A stretch of DNA of 64,000 nt from Pseudoduganella flava (lineage in GTDB: Bacteria > Pseudomonadota > Gammaproteobacteria > Burkholderiales > Burkholderiaceae_D), in NCBI RefSeq assembly GCF_007830495.1, contig NZ_VLKW01000008.1, forward strand, positions 124,001 to 188,000. Direction: 5' to 3'. Positions within the stretch are counted from its first letter, which is position 1. Every line of letters begins with the position of its first letter. Under the pieces are notes generated by a model, which saw only the letters and a list, made by a program, of their open reading frames with translations, did no database searches and had not been told where the DNA came from. Position numbers and translations under genes: made by a program. Shown one piece after another: positions 6,852-16,081 of this stretch.

Positions 6852-8246
6852 CTATGTGGATGAACTGGCGCCGGGCGCTGTGTCGCGCCGCGTCCCGTCC
6901 TTGGGCGCGAGGTGCTTCACGAGCAGCTGGTCGATGCGGTAGTGATCCACGTCCAGCACCTCGAACTTGACCCCCTGGTACTCCACGCTGTCGGTGGGCT
7001 TCGGCACCTTGCGCAGCATGTACATCATGAAGCCGGCCGCCGTTTCGTAGTGTTCTTCCTCCGGCAGGCTGTCCAGCCCCAGCGTGCGCTTGACGTCTTC
7101 CACCGGCGTGCTGCCGTCGATCAGCCAGGAGCCGTCGTCGCGCTGGATGATCTGCTTGTCTTCTTCCTGCGTATTGCCCCAGCTGCCCATCACCGTCAGC
7201 ATGATGTCGCTGAGCGTGATCACGCCCATCACCAGCGCATACTCGTTGATGACGACGGCGAAGGTTTCCTTGCTGACCCGGAAGCGGTCGAGCAGTTCGG
7301 ACAAGGTCAGCGTGTCGGGGATGATCGGCACCGTGCGGATCGTCGATTCGTTCAGCTGCACGGGCGCCTGCTTGTGCAGCAGCCGTACCAGGATGTCGCG
7401 CGTGTCCACATAGCCGATCACGCGGTCGATCGTGCCGTCGCACACGGGGAACTTCGAATACGCCGAGACCTTCTGCCGGATGCTCTCTTCGCTTTCGTTC
7501 AAGGTGAAGAACACCACGTTGTCCCGCGTGGTCATCGCGGAAGCGACCGAGCGCGACTCGAGCTGAAACACGTTTTCGATGAAATGCTGCTCCTGCTTCT
7601 GCAGCACGCCGGCCTGCGCACCCGCTTCCACGGCGGCCGAGATCTCGTCGAACGTGATGCTGTCCTCGCGCGCCGTATCGATCTTGAAGATGCGGAAGAT
7701 GACGTTCGCCACGGAGTTGATCAGCCAGGACAGCGGCTTGCAGATGCGGATGAACAGCGAGATCGGTTCGACCAGCACTACGCCGATGCGTTCCGGCGCC
7801 ATCATCGCCAGCCGTTTCGGCATCAGGTCGGCGAACAGGATGAACATCAGCGTGACGGTGACGAACGATATGGCAAAGCCGATGTTGTCGAGCGCGGGGC
7901 CCGTATAGAACGTGGCGATCCAGCCGATGAAGTGCGGGCGCAGCGCGCTTTCGCCGACGATGCCGCCCATGATGGAGATGGCGTTCAGGCCGATCTGGCT
8001 GGCCGCGAAGAACTCGGCCGACTGCTCCTGCAGCGCCATCACCTTCACGGCCCGCGCGTCGCCCGCTTCCGCAAGGAGCTTCAGCTTGATCTTGCGCGCG
8101 CCGGCGAACGCGATCTCCGTGAGGGACAGGATGCCCGCGGCAAGCACCAGCAGGACCAGCAACAGGACGTTTTGCAGCAAACTCAAAGGGCACCCGGGCA
8201 CGATGACCGGCACGCGGTCGTTGCTGCCAGTATATTTGTTGAGCAT
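6852..8246 (-). CDS. CNNM/CorC-type hemolysin-family membrane protein
   Basis: An inner-membrane protein of the CNNM/CorC (HlyC) family, linked to magnesium and cobalt efflux or divalent-metal homeostasis. After a short N-terminus come a DUF21 transmembrane domain (LLLVLLVLAAGILSLTEIAFAGARKIKLK and three further hydrophobic stretches to about residue 150), a CBS pair (about residues 220-350, with IDRVIGYVDTRDIL and VVINEYALVMGVITLSDIM) and a CorC_HlyC transporter-associated domain (DGSWLIDGSTPVEDVKRTL). The start is uncertain: ATG at 8246 is given, but a TTG directly before SLLQNVLLL would leave a more typical N-terminus. Family length is normal. Confidence 0.85.
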   Translation of the reverse strand: MLNKYTGSNDRVPVIVPGCPLSLLQNVLLLVLLVLAAGILSLTEIAFAGARKIKLKLLAEAGDARAVKVMALQEQSAEFFAASQIGLNAISIMGGIVGESALRPHFIGWIATFYTGPALDNIGFAISFVTVTLMFILFADLMPKRLAMMAPERIGVVLVEPISLFIRICKPLSWLINSVANVIFRIFKIDTAREDSITFDEISAAVEAGAQAGVLQKQEQHFIENVFQLESRSVASAMTTRDNVVFFTLNESEESIRQKVSAYSKFPVCDGTIDRVIGYVDTRDILVRLLHKQAPVQLNESTIRTVPIIPDTLTLSELLDRFRVSKETFAVVINEYALVMGVITLSDIMLTVMGSWGNTQEEDKQIIQRDDGSWLIDGSTPVEDVKRTLGLDSLPEEEHYETAAGFMMYMLRKVPKPTDSVEYQGVKFEVLDVDHYRIDQLLVKHLAPKDGTRRDTAPGASSST

Positions 8247-8697
8247 GCCGCTCGCAACCTGGCCCCTGACGGCGGCCGCGAGGACCCCAACGCCTACGCC
8301 GCGTTGTGAAGGCAGACTACGTTGATCGGAATCACCGGCCAGCGGGGCATTCCGCATGTGCCGGCCAACGCGTACCGCCATCCCATATCCGTTCCCGTAG
8401 CTCGACTTTGCCTCGCCGGACGGTCGGACTCCCGGCGATAGAGACTTGCATATTGGAGCGTTCCAAAGCCATGGCGTTTAGCACAACTTCGCACTGAAAT
8501 AAACCCGCTGTACCAAAACTACATCAGTAACCATTAAAATTTTGCAAACTTGTAGAACTGACATACCATCGCTCTTCACCGGCACATGGCCTCGCCATGC
8601 CCTTCCTGTCACTTGCCGGCCTGCTCTGCTCGCGTGGTCCACCGCGCGAGAGTCTTCCCCCAAAACAGCACAACAATACAAGGAGTAGAGGAGCGCG
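8247..8697. other. Intergenic region upstream of the halogenase-locus TBDR
   Basis: 451 bases with no supported gene. The minus-strand metal transporter and the plus-strand receptor diverge here, so both promoters should lie in it. The last 200 bases are AT-rich compared with the flanks (around 8510-8550), which fits a promoter region. AAGGAG lies shortly before the receptor start at 8698. No clear palindromic operator was seen. Confidence 0.5.
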
Positions 8698-11502
8698 ATG
8701 AAAAATAGAAACGTTTCCAATGCCGTGTTGGCCTTGACGGCAATGCTGGCGGCGGCGCACAACAGTGCGGCCCAGGAGGCTGCGCCGGACAGTGCCGGCG
8801 ACGCCGCCAAGAGCAATACCGTCGTCGTCAAGGGGATCCGGCGCAGCCTGATGACGTCCCTCGACACGAAGCGTGAGGGCAGCGGCATCGTCGATGCCAT
8901 ATCGGCGGAAGACATCGGCAAGTTCCCGGACCAGAATCTTGCCGAGTCCTTGCAGCGCATCACCGGCGTGTCGATCGACCGCGCGGGCGGCGAGGGCAAG
9001 CAGATTACCGTGCGCGGCTTCGGGCCGGACTTCAATACCGTGCTGGTCAACGGCCGGCAGATCGCGTCGGAGAACGAGAACCGCGCGTTCAACTTCGATA
9101 CCGTGTCGTCCGACCTCGTCAACAGCATCAACGTCTTCAAGACGGGGACGGCGACGATGCAGTCAGGCGGCATCGGTTCGACGATCAACATCACCACCGC
9201 TCGCCCGCTGGCGCTGGGCGGGTTCAAGGTGGCCGGCACGGTCAAGGCGCTGCACGACGACAACCGCGGCGAGACCACGCCCGAATATTCGCTGCTGGTC
9301 AGCGATACCTTCGCCGACGGCAAGTTCGGCGCGCTGCTGGCCGTCTCGCGCAAGAAGGCCAAGACGCGCCTGAACCAGGCGCAAACGGATGGCTGGCTGA
9401 CGAACGCCGGCATCCCCACCGCCGAACTGAACGGCGGTGCCGGCTTTGCGGGCGCCGTGTTCTCGCCCCGGAACTACGACACGAAGGTGACGTTCGAAGA
9501 GCGCACCCGCACCAATGCCAACCTGGTGCTGCAATACCGGCCGTCGAGCGCGCTGACCCTGACGGCCGACGCGCTGTATTCCGACTTCGACATCAAGACC
9601 GATGCGACGTCCTACGGCCACTGGTTCACGGCGCCGAACGTGCAGCGCGCCCGCACGGATGGCAACGGCACGATCACCGACCTGTACCAGGAGCTGGGGT
9701 TGGCGACGGACTTCCATGCGAAGAAATTCGACCGCCTGACCAGCACGAAGTCGTATGGCCTGAACGCCGACTGGAAGATCACGAACAAGTTCAACCTCGC
9801 GTTCGACGCGTGGAAGTCGGATGCGAAGCGCGATCCGAACAACGGCGGCGGCGACCAGCTCTCGCTGATCGGCTACAAGAATCGCGCGCGGTTCCAGTCC
9901 GACTCGGCCACGCTGCCGTGGGTGAGCGAGTTCGAGGCGCCCGCCACGGGCCTCGTGTACGAACGCGATGCGCAGGGCCGGCCGATCACGCACTCCGTCT
10001 CGAACTATCTCGACCCGGCCAATTCGCGCGCCCACGTGATGCTGCGGCGTGGCTGGGCCGTCGACGACGCGGTGCGCCAGTACAAGGTCGACGGCGTCTG
10101 GAAAGGGGGCGGTGGCGACGGCCTCGTCTCGGCCAAGTTCGGCTTGCAGCGGGCGACGGAAAGCAAGGCGCTGACGCGTTGGGACAACGAAGGCGTCGGC
10201 ATCCACTGCACGTATTGCGGCTATCCGGACTCGCCAGCCATCCCGGCCGGCACGATGACCGTCTTCGACGCGGGCAGCGACTTCCTGAGCCGTGTCAGCG
10301 GCAGCGGACGTACGCCGACCGTCTGGCTGCGCCACGACGGCGAGAAGCAGTTCGACTGGGTCGAGCAGCAGAGCGGCAAGAACTTCGATGCCGTCATTCG
10401 CGACAACTCGTACGCGGTCAGCGAGAAGACCACCTCCGCCTACGTGGAGATGGCGTTCGCCGGCACGCTGGCCGACATGCCGTTGCGGATGAACGCCGGC
10501 GCCCGGATGGAACACACCGACATCACCGTCTCCGGCACGCAAGGGAACATCGAGCGGCTCAACGTGCTCGATGCCACGGAGCTGTCCGCCGTGTATGGCG
10601 CGAAGTCGGCCATCAATGTCCAGAACTCGTATTACTCGGTGCTGCCGAACTTCGGTGCGACCCTGGAAATCACGGACACGCTGGTGGCCCGCGCGGCCAT
10701 CTACCGCTCGCTGACGCGGCCGCGCCTCGACGACCTGTCGCCCGCGACGAACATCGTCACGACGCGTCCGGGCACGCTGACCGCATCGTCCGGCGATCCC
10801 ACGCTGAAGCCGTTCGAGTCGAACAACCTCGACCTGTCGCTGGAGTGGTACTACAAGCCCGCGAGCTATATTTCGGGCGGCTTCTTCTGGAAGGACGTCA
10901 GCAACTTCATCGTCTCCAGCAACACGACGCGCACGTTCAACACGAGCACCGGCGTGCTGACGGACCCCAGCACGGGCACCGACCCGCTCAAGCCCGATGC
11001 GGCCGACGGCCAGGCCGTGTTCACGCTAACGCGGCCCAGCAATGGACCGTCCGCGGTGGTGCATGGCTTCGAACTGGCCGTGCAGCACACGTTCGACAAC
11101 GGCCTGGGCTTCATCGTCAACGGCACGGTGGTACGCAGCAACAAGAACCTGAACCCCGGCGACATCAACCAGAAGTTCGCCGTCACGGGCATCAGCGATT
11201 CGGCCAACGTCGTGGGCTTCTACGAGAAAGGGCCGTACCAGCTGCGCGTGGCCTACAACTGGCGCGACAAGTTCCTGCAATCGCTCACGCAGTTGAATGG
11301 CGACGGCGTGACCCAGGTGGCGCCGTACGGCCAGTGGGACATGAGCGGCAGCTACGAGGTGACGAAGAACCTGTCGGTGGTGTTCGAGGCAACCAACCTG
11401 AATCGGGCGGTGGTCAAGAAGTACGGCCGCTACACGAATCAGTTCCTGCTGGCGGAAGATGCCGGCCGGCGGTTCGCACTGGGCGTGATCGCCAAGTTCT
11501 GA
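8698..11502 (+). CDS. TonB-dependent receptor of the halogenase-associated type
   Basis: A 934-residue outer-membrane receptor. A signal peptide (LALTAMLAAAHNSAAQ) is followed by the TonB box region TVVVKGIRRS, a plug domain with GKFPDQNLAESLQRITGVSI and ITVRGFGPDFNTVLVNGR, and a 22-strand-type barrel ending in the aromatic terminus LGVIAKF. Such receptors import large substrates, often glycans, across the outer membrane using TonB-ExbBD energy. It is the first gene of a four-gene set with a halogenase-like protein, a SapC-like protein and a DUF6445-type protein, a set recurring in Caulobacter, Xanthomonas and Massilia-type genomes. The substrate cannot be told from sequence. A stable hairpin follows the stop codon. 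Confidence 0.92.
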   Translation: MKNRNVSNAVLALTAMLAAAHNSAAQEAAPDSAGDAAKSNTVVVKGIRRSLMTSLDTKREGSGIVDAISAEDIGKFPDQNLAESLQRITGVSIDRAGGEGKQITVRGFGPDFNTVLVNGRQIASENENRAFNFDTVSSDLVNSINVFKTGTATMQSGGIGSTINITTARPLALGGFKVAGTVKALHDDNRGETTPEYSLLVSDTFADGKFGALLAVSRKKAKTRLNQAQTDGWLTNAGIPTAELNGGAGFAGAVFSPRNYDTKVTFEERTRTNANLVLQYRPSSALTLTADALYSDFDIKTDATSYGHWFTAPNVQRARTDGNGTITDLYQELGLATDFHAKKFDRLTSTKSYGLNADWKITNKFNLAFDAWKSDAKRDPNNGGGDQLSLIGYKNRARFQSDSATLPWVSEFEAPATGLVYERDAQGRPITHSVSNYLDPANSRAHVMLRRGWAVDDAVRQYKVDGVWKGGGGDGLVSAKFGLQRATESKALTRWDNEGVGIHCTYCGYPDSPAIPAGTMTVFDAGSDFLSRVSGSGRTPTVWLRHDGEKQFDWVEQQSGKNFDAVIRDNSYAVSEKTTSAYVEMAFAGTLADMPLRMNAGARMEHTDITVSGTQGNIERLNVLDATELSAVYGAKSAINVQNSYYSVLPNFGATLEITDTLVARAAIYRSLTRPRLDDLSPATNIVTTRPGTLTASSGDPTLKPFESNNLDLSLEWYYKPASYISGGFFWKDVSNFIVSSNTTRTFNTSTGVLTDPSTGTDPLKPDAADGQAVFTLTRPSNGPSAVVHGFELAVQHTFDNGLGFIVNGTVVRSNKNLNPGDINQKFAVTGISDSANVVGFYEKGPYQLRVAYNWRDKFLQSLTQLNGDGVTQVAPYGQWDMSGSYEVTKNLSVVFEATNLNRAVVKKYGRYTNQFLLAEDAGRRFALGVIAKF

Positions 11503-11520
11503 GCTTTTTAACGTGATGGA

Positions 11521-11547
11521 AGGGGCGCCGCGATGCACGGCGCCCCT
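11521..11547 (+). terminator. Hairpin between the receptor and the halogenase gene
   Basis: Perfect 10-bp arms AGGGGCGCCG/CGGCGCCCCT surround a seven-base loop and are followed by GCGCTTTTAC. The short T-run makes it a weak or partial terminator; it may lower expression of the genes downstream relative to the receptor, or protect the receptor mRNA 3' end. Confidence 0.6.
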
Positions 11548-11577
11548 GCGCTTTTACCGTTTCATTCACAGGCGGAC

Positions 11578-13119
11578 ATGAACCAGCAAATCAAACACAT
11601 CGTCATCGTCGGCGGCGGCGCGGCCGGCTGGATTACCGCGGGCCGCATCGCGGCCCGGCATGCCCGGGCGGAGAGCGGCATCACCGTGACTCTGGTCGAA
11701 TCGCCCACCATCGGCCCGATCGGCGTGGGCGAGGGCACCTGGCCCACGATGCGCAGCACGCTGATGAAAATGGGGATCTCGGAAACGGACTTCATGCGCG
11801 AATGCGACGCCACGTTCAAGCAGGGTGCCAAGTTCGCACGCTGGGTCGACGGCACCGCCGACGACTTTTACTACCACCCGCTGATGCTGCCGCAAGGCTT
11901 CGGCCAGATGGACCTGGTGCCGTACTGGCAGACGGCCTGCGCGGGCCGTTCGTTTTCCGACACCGTGTGCCTGCAGGAGCAAGTCTGCGAACACGGGCTG
12001 GCGCCGAAGATGATCACCACGCCGGAATACGCGTCGGTGGCCAACTACGCGTATCACCTTGACGCCGGCAAGTTCGTCGGCTTCCTGACGCGCCATTGCG
12101 TCGACAAGCTGGGCGTGAAGCATGTGCTGGGCGACGTCACCGAAGTGAAGAGTGCACCGAACGGCGATATCACGGCCATCGTCACCGCCCAGCAGGGCGA
12201 GATCGCGGGCGACCTGTTCGTCGACTGCACCGGCTTTTCGTCGCTCCTGCTGGGCAAGCACCTGGAGGTGCCGTTCGTCGACAAGGGCGACGTGCTGTTC
12301 ATCGACAAGGCCATCGCCGCCCAGGTGCCCTACGAGCACCCCGATGCGCCGATCGCGACGCACACCATCTCGACGGGCCAGGCGGCGGGCTGGATCTGGG
12401 ACATCGGCCTCGTGAACCGGCGCGGTATCGGCTACGTGTATTCGACGAGGTACACGAGCGATGACGAAGCGGAAGCCGCACTGCGCGCGTACATCGGCCC
12501 GGCGGGCAAGACAGTCAATACGCGCCGCATCCCGATCCGCTCCGGCCACCGCCAGCTGTTCTGGAAAAACAATTGCGTGGCGGTGGGCCTGGCCGCGGGA
12601 TTCCTGGAGCCGCTGGAAGCGTCCGCGCTGGTGCTGGTCGAACTGTCGGCCGACATGCTCGCCGAGCAGTTGCCCGCCAGCCGCGACATCGTGGACATCG
12701 TCGCGCGCCGGTTCAACGATACGTTCCTGTACCGGTGGGACCGGATCATCGATTTCCTGAAGCTGCATTACATCCTCAGCAAGCGCACCGACAATGCGTT
12801 CTGGACGGATAACCGCGCCGCGGAGACCATACCCGACAGCCTGCAGGACCTGATGCGGCTGTGGCGCTACCGCCCGCCCGGCAACTGCGACTTCACCAGC
12901 AATAACGAGGTGTTCCCGGCGGCCAGCTACCAGTACGTCCTGTATGGCATGGGTTTTAAAACGGACCCCGAATTCCTGCGGCCGTCGGCCAGCGAGCAAC
13001 GCGCGGCGCAGGAGCACCTGGCGCAGAACAGCGCGGCCATCAAGAAGGCGTTGAGGATGCTGCCGGCCCACCGCGAGCTGATCGCCAAGATCCACGCTTA
13101 CGGCCTGCCGGCGGTGTAG
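11578..13119 (+). CDS. Flavin-dependent tryptophan halogenase family protein
   Basis: A 513-residue member of the PrnA/RebH-like family, which uses reduced FAD, O2 and chloride or bromide to halogenate aromatic substrates. The dinucleotide-binding motif VGGGAAGW is at residues 11-18. The lysine that carries the halogenating species in PrnA (K79) has a counterpart, K81, in MRECDATFKQGAKF. GFLEPLEAS supplies the conserved glutamate region. The family WxWxIP motif appears as WIWDIG, so the proline is replaced. The ATG at 11578 was chosen over an upstream in-frame start because it begins directly before the NAD/FAD strand. Members in these TBDR loci are not known to make a secreted halometabolite; they may act on the imported compound or have another redox role. 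Confidence 0.9.
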   Translation: MNQQIKHIVIVGGGAAGWITAGRIAARHARAESGITVTLVESPTIGPIGVGEGTWPTMRSTLMKMGISETDFMRECDATFKQGAKFARWVDGTADDFYYHPLMLPQGFGQMDLVPYWQTACAGRSFSDTVCLQEQVCEHGLAPKMITTPEYASVANYAYHLDAGKFVGFLTRHCVDKLGVKHVLGDVTEVKSAPNGDITAIVTAQQGEIAGDLFVDCTGFSSLLLGKHLEVPFVDKGDVLFIDKAIAAQVPYEHPDAPIATHTISTGQAAGWIWDIGLVNRRGIGYVYSTRYTSDDEAEAALRAYIGPAGKTVNTRRIPIRSGHRQLFWKNNCVAVGLAAGFLEPLEASALVLVELSADMLAEQLPASRDIVDIVARRFNDTFLYRWDRIIDFLKLHYILSKRTDNAFWTDNRAAETIPDSLQDLMRLWRYRPPGNCDFTSNNEVFPAASYQYVLYGMGFKTDPEFLRPSASEQRAAQEHLAQNSAAIKKALRMLPAHRELIAKIHAYGLPAV

Positions 13120-13146
13120 GCAACCACCAAGAACAAGGAGACAGGC

Positions 13147-13869
13147 ATGGCACATCTCGTTTCACTGGACAATATCGCGCATCGGCAGATCCGCATCGAC
13201 AGCGCTCGTGTGGAAGCCGCCGGCGCGGCGCTGAACATGGTGCCCGTGGTATTGAGCGAGTTCCTGAAACTCGTCGTCCAATACCCGATCGCCTTCACGA
13301 AGGACAAGGACACGGGGCGCTTCGCCTGCGTGGCGCTGTTCGGATTTCACGACGGCGAAAACCTGTTCGTCGACGAGGGCCGCTGGGAAGGCATCTACGT
13401 ACCGCTGCAAGTCTCGCGGCAACCGTTCTTCCTCGGGCAAGCCGGCCAGCCGGGGGAGGGCGAGCACTACGTCGTGTGCATCGACACGGAGCACGCCGGC
13501 ATCGGCGCCGACGGCGAGCGCATCTTCGACGCCGATGGACAGGAAACGGCCTGTCTCGAGGAAGCCAAGGGGCGGCTGGCCGAACTGCTGAACGGCGAAG
13601 AGCCGACACGGCAATTCATCGACACGCTTGTCCAACTGAAACTGCTGGTGCCGATGCAGCTGGAGATCACGTTCGGGAACGACGACACGACACAGGTCCA
13701 GGGCCTGTACACGATCGACGACGCCCGCCTCGCGCAACTCGATGGCGACGCGATCGCCAGGCTGCACACGCAAGGCTTGCTCGGCCCGGCCTACACGATG
13801 CTGGCGTCGCTCGGCCACATCTACGCGATGATCGACCGGCGCAACAAGCGGCTGGCGCGCGCGGCGTAA
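13147..13869 (+). CDS. SapC-like family protein
   Basis: A 240-residue protein with the SapC-like fold: VVLSEFLKLVVQYPIAFTKD near residue 40, RQPFFLG near 95, then DGQETACLEEAKGRLAELL. The name comes from an S-layer-linked protein in Campylobacter, but in TBDR/halogenase loci its role is unknown. No signal peptide or membrane helix is visible, so it is probably cytoplasmic. It starts 27 bases after the halogenase stop with AAGGAGACAGGC upstream, and the next gene begins four bases after its own stop. It is therefore a middle gene of the operon. Confidence 0.85.
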   Translation: MAHLVSLDNIAHRQIRIDSARVEAAGAALNMVPVVLSEFLKLVVQYPIAFTKDKDTGRFACVALFGFHDGENLFVDEGRWEGIYVPLQVSRQPFFLGQAGQPGEGEHYVVCIDTEHAGIGADGERIFDADGQETACLEEAKGRLAELLNGEEPTRQFIDTLVQLKLLVPMQLEITFGNDDTTQVQGLYTIDDARLAQLDGDAIARLHTQGLLGPAYTMLASLGHIYAMIDRRNKRLARAA

Positions 13870-13873
13870 TCGC

Positions 13874-14599
13874 ATGTTCGCGTTCCATCCGTCCCCCACC
13901 CACCAGGTACTCCACGTCGGGGCCGATCGGGAACCCGTGCTGATCGTCGACGACCTGCTGCTCGACCCGGACGCCATGCTGCGCCGGGCGGAAGCGGGGC
14001 AGGCGTTCCAGCGTCAGGAAGGCGATTTTTATCCTGGCATCCGTAAGCCCCTGGACATGGCGTATGCGAGCGCGGTGTATGCGCACCTGCGCGACTTGAT
14101 GCTCGCTACGTTTGGGGCAAGCGCCGATGCGTCAATTACGCCGCTGTCGTGCGTGCTGTCGCTGGCCACGACGCCACCGCAGGCACTGCGTCCCATCCAG
14201 AGTGTGCCCCATTTCGACAGCGTCGAGCGCAACCTGATCGCCAGCGTGCATTACCTGTGCGGCGAAACCTTCGGCGGCACGTCGTTCTACCGCCATCGCA
14301 GCACGGGGTTCGAGAGCATGGATGCGCAGCGTATCACCGATTATGCGCCGTGCCTGAAGGAGGAGGTGATGCGGGAAGCCCAGCGGCAGGGCACTCGCGT
14401 CTTTACCTACATCCGCGGCGACACGGCGATGTTCGAACGCACGGCAAGCGTCGCCGCGAAGTTCAACCGGGCCATCTTCTACCGCAGTAACGTGCTGCAT
14501 TCCGGCGACATCGCGCCCGAAGCGGGACTGTCGCCCGAGCCGCGCAGTGGGCGGCTGACTGCCAACACGTTGGCGACGATCGGCGCCCCGAACGTCTGA
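13874..14599 (+). CDS. DUF6445-type protein, possible 2-oxoglutarate/Fe(II) oxygenase fold
   Basis: A 241-residue protein matching the family I know as DUF6445, usually found beside tryptophan-halogenase-like genes. It contains PHFDS (an HxD pair) and, about 75 residues on, VLHSGDI. This spacing recalls the HxD...H iron-binding triad of 2-oxoglutarate dioxygenases such as prolyl hydroxylases; GGTSFYRH is like the strand before the distal histidine. Catalysis is inferred only. It follows the SapC-like gene by four bases and is the last gene of the TBDR-halogenase set. Confidence 0.75.
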   Translation: MFAFHPSPTHQVLHVGADREPVLIVDDLLLDPDAMLRRAEAGQAFQRQEGDFYPGIRKPLDMAYASAVYAHLRDLMLATFGASADASITPLSCVLSLATTPPQALRPIQSVPHFDSVERNLIASVHYLCGETFGGTSFYRHRSTGFESMDAQRITDYAPCLKEEVMREAQRQGTRVFTYIRGDTAMFERTASVAAKFNRAIFYRSNVLHSGDIAPEAGLSPEPRSGRLTANTLATIGAPNV

Positions 14600-14609
14600 C
14601 GAAAAACGC

Positions 14610-15377
14610 ATGTGCCCAATGACCGACGTCGTAACGCGAGCTGACCTCACCTCGTACCTCTTCAACAAACAAGCGAACATCTCGGCATGGCCACCCGAGC
14701 TTGAACCCGTAGCGGAAATGGTTCGAGGGACTGCCTTCTTCCCTGGGGGATCGGGCTTCTGGGAACCGGAGCAAGAACAAGGTCTTCCCGATGTGATGGT
14801 GGTGGGGCAGGATTTCTCGACAAAGAGCGAACATCAGGCCATGCTCGCCGGCCTCGCTTCCGATGTCGATTCCGCCACGTGGCGCAATTTTCTCAAGCTT
14901 GCGAAGGCGGCGAGCCTGGACCTGCAAAGCTGCTTCTTCACCAACGCGATCATGGGGCTGCGTAAGGGCGGCAGCTGCACGGGGCCCAATCCTGGTTACG
15001 TGAGGCGCAACAAGGACTTTGTCGCGGCTACGCACGACTTCCTGCTCGAGCAGGTGCAGGTCGTCCGACCGCGGCTCATCGTTATCCTCGGTCTTCCCGC
15101 GGCACGGGTTTTCGCGGCTATCGCAGCCGACCTGGCCAGCTGGCGAACGCTCAAGTTCCGCGAACTGGACGCACGCGAACTTTCCATCAGAAAGGCAATC
15201 CGAATAGGCGACGTCACAACCACCTGCGTGGTGCTATTGCATCCTTCGTACCGGCAAGCGAACTTGCGCTACCGTCGGCTTGATACGCCTACCTGTAGCG
15301 ATCCCGAGATTTCGTTGCTAAAGAATGCCATTGCCGAAGCGTTGCCCACTGAAGAGACGACGGGAGTGCAGCGATAG
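14610..15377 (+). CDS. Uracil-DNA glycosylase superfamily protein
   Basis: A 255-residue protein with the uracil-DNA glycosylase superfamily pattern: the strand VMVVGQDFS (motif A-like, with GQD) and, near the C-terminus, LLHPSYRQANLRYRR (motif B-like HPS). Between them is VRPRLIVILGLPAARVF. No cluster of four cysteines typical of the Fe-S families 4 and 5 is obvious. The predicted role is uracil or damaged-base excision, or an adapted nucleic-acid function. The gene begins ten bases after the DUF6445-type stop, but its codon usage is less GC-rich than its neighbours', so it may be a later insertion. An alternative start is the ATG at 14619. Confidence 0.7.
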   Translation: MCPMTDVVTRADLTSYLFNKQANISAWPPELEPVAEMVRGTAFFPGGSGFWEPEQEQGLPDVMVVGQDFSTKSEHQAMLAGLASDVDSATWRNFLKLAKAASLDLQSCFFTNAIMGLRKGGSCTGPNPGYVRRNKDFVAATHDFLLEQVQVVRPRLIVILGLPAARVFAAIAADLASWRTLKFRELDARELSIRKAIRIGDVTTTCVVLLHPSYRQANLRYRRLDTPTCSDPEISLLKNAIAEALPTEETTGVQR

Positions 15378-15435
15378 TCCGGATCGTCGATAATAAGGCA
15401 CCCTTATTGGAACGCCACCCGGCTACCCCTACGCG

Positions 15436-15702
15436 ATGACTGAACCTTCGAACCAGACAGACGAACAGACGCACGAGCCGGACACGGATGCCGGCGCGGC
15501 GCCGGGATCATCCAATGAGCCGGTGGACGCCAAGGTCCCTAAGCCCGCCGAGAACGAAACCGCGCGCAGGACCGACGACTCCGCCAAGTACCACGTGCAG
15601 GTGACGGGCCAGGAGGGCGGCATGCCCGAAGGCCTGGCTCGCGTGCTGGACATCCTGCAGGCATCGATCCAGCCCGGCAAACCCCGCAAACCATCAGCGT
15701 AG
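15436..15702 (+). CDS. Small acidic hypothetical protein
   Basis: An 88-residue protein, mostly disordered and rich in Glu, Asp, Pro and Ala, with a more ordered C-terminal helix (LARVLDILQASIQPGK). There is no signal peptide, membrane segment or recognised domain. No good Shine-Dalgarno sequence precedes the ATG. It is kept because base composition by codon position looks coding and the frame is not a shadow of a larger gene. The function is unknown. Confidence 0.45.
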   Translation: MTEPSNQTDEQTHEPDTDAGAAPGSSNEPVDAKVPKPAENETARRTDDSAKYHVQVTGQEGGMPEGLARVLDILQASIQPGKPRKPSA

Positions 15703-16081
15703 CGACGCGCGGTATCTTCCAAAACCGATCGGCGCCCCGGCGTTGCCCGCCGGGAGCTCGGCTTGTATTCCCCTTCCTGTACAGACGTTGCACCGTGCTC
15801 TTCAGCAGTGCCGTGCGCGCACCGCGATCGCTGCCTCGATCCTCTTGAACACAAAAATTCGAAAGACATCGAAAGTTTGTTGAGTTTTCGAAATCGTTCC
15901 AATATGATCTCTTCGCCGGTACGGATGGCGGCCGCCGGGCGTGTCGAACGCGCGCTGCCGATCGACGTGGGGTGGGCTTGAATCCCGCACCTTGTGCCGG
16001 CGTTCCATCCATCGAAACATCCCGGTGCGCCTGCCGGCGCTCCGCAACCCTGCTCGTCCTGCGAGCATCCTAGGAGTGATG
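15703..16081. other. Regulatory region upstream of the beta-helix gene
   Basis: 379 bases without a gene. AT-rich sequence around 15850-15905 holds a CGAAAG-N4-CGAAAG repeat (15860-15875) plus TTTTCGAAATCG (15885-15896), and the Shine-Dalgarno AGGAG is at 16072-16076. It is probably the promoter of the first gene of the galactosamine locus. Confidence 0.55.
15860..15875. promoter_or_regulatory. Candidate AgaR operator 1
   Basis: CGAAAG-ACAT-CGAAAG, a direct repeat with a 10-base period (CTTTCG-N4-CTTTCG on the other strand). The same arrangement occurs at 17691 and 26071. DeoR-family AgaR regulators bind repeated CTTTC-like half sites. TTTTCGAAATCG just downstream may be an additional half site. 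Confidence 0.6.

Noticed and set aside
11578..14599. Halogenated natural-product gene cluster
   Set aside because: No NRPS, PKS or tailoring genes accompany the halogenase-like gene; the set matches a known TBDR-linked arrangement instead.
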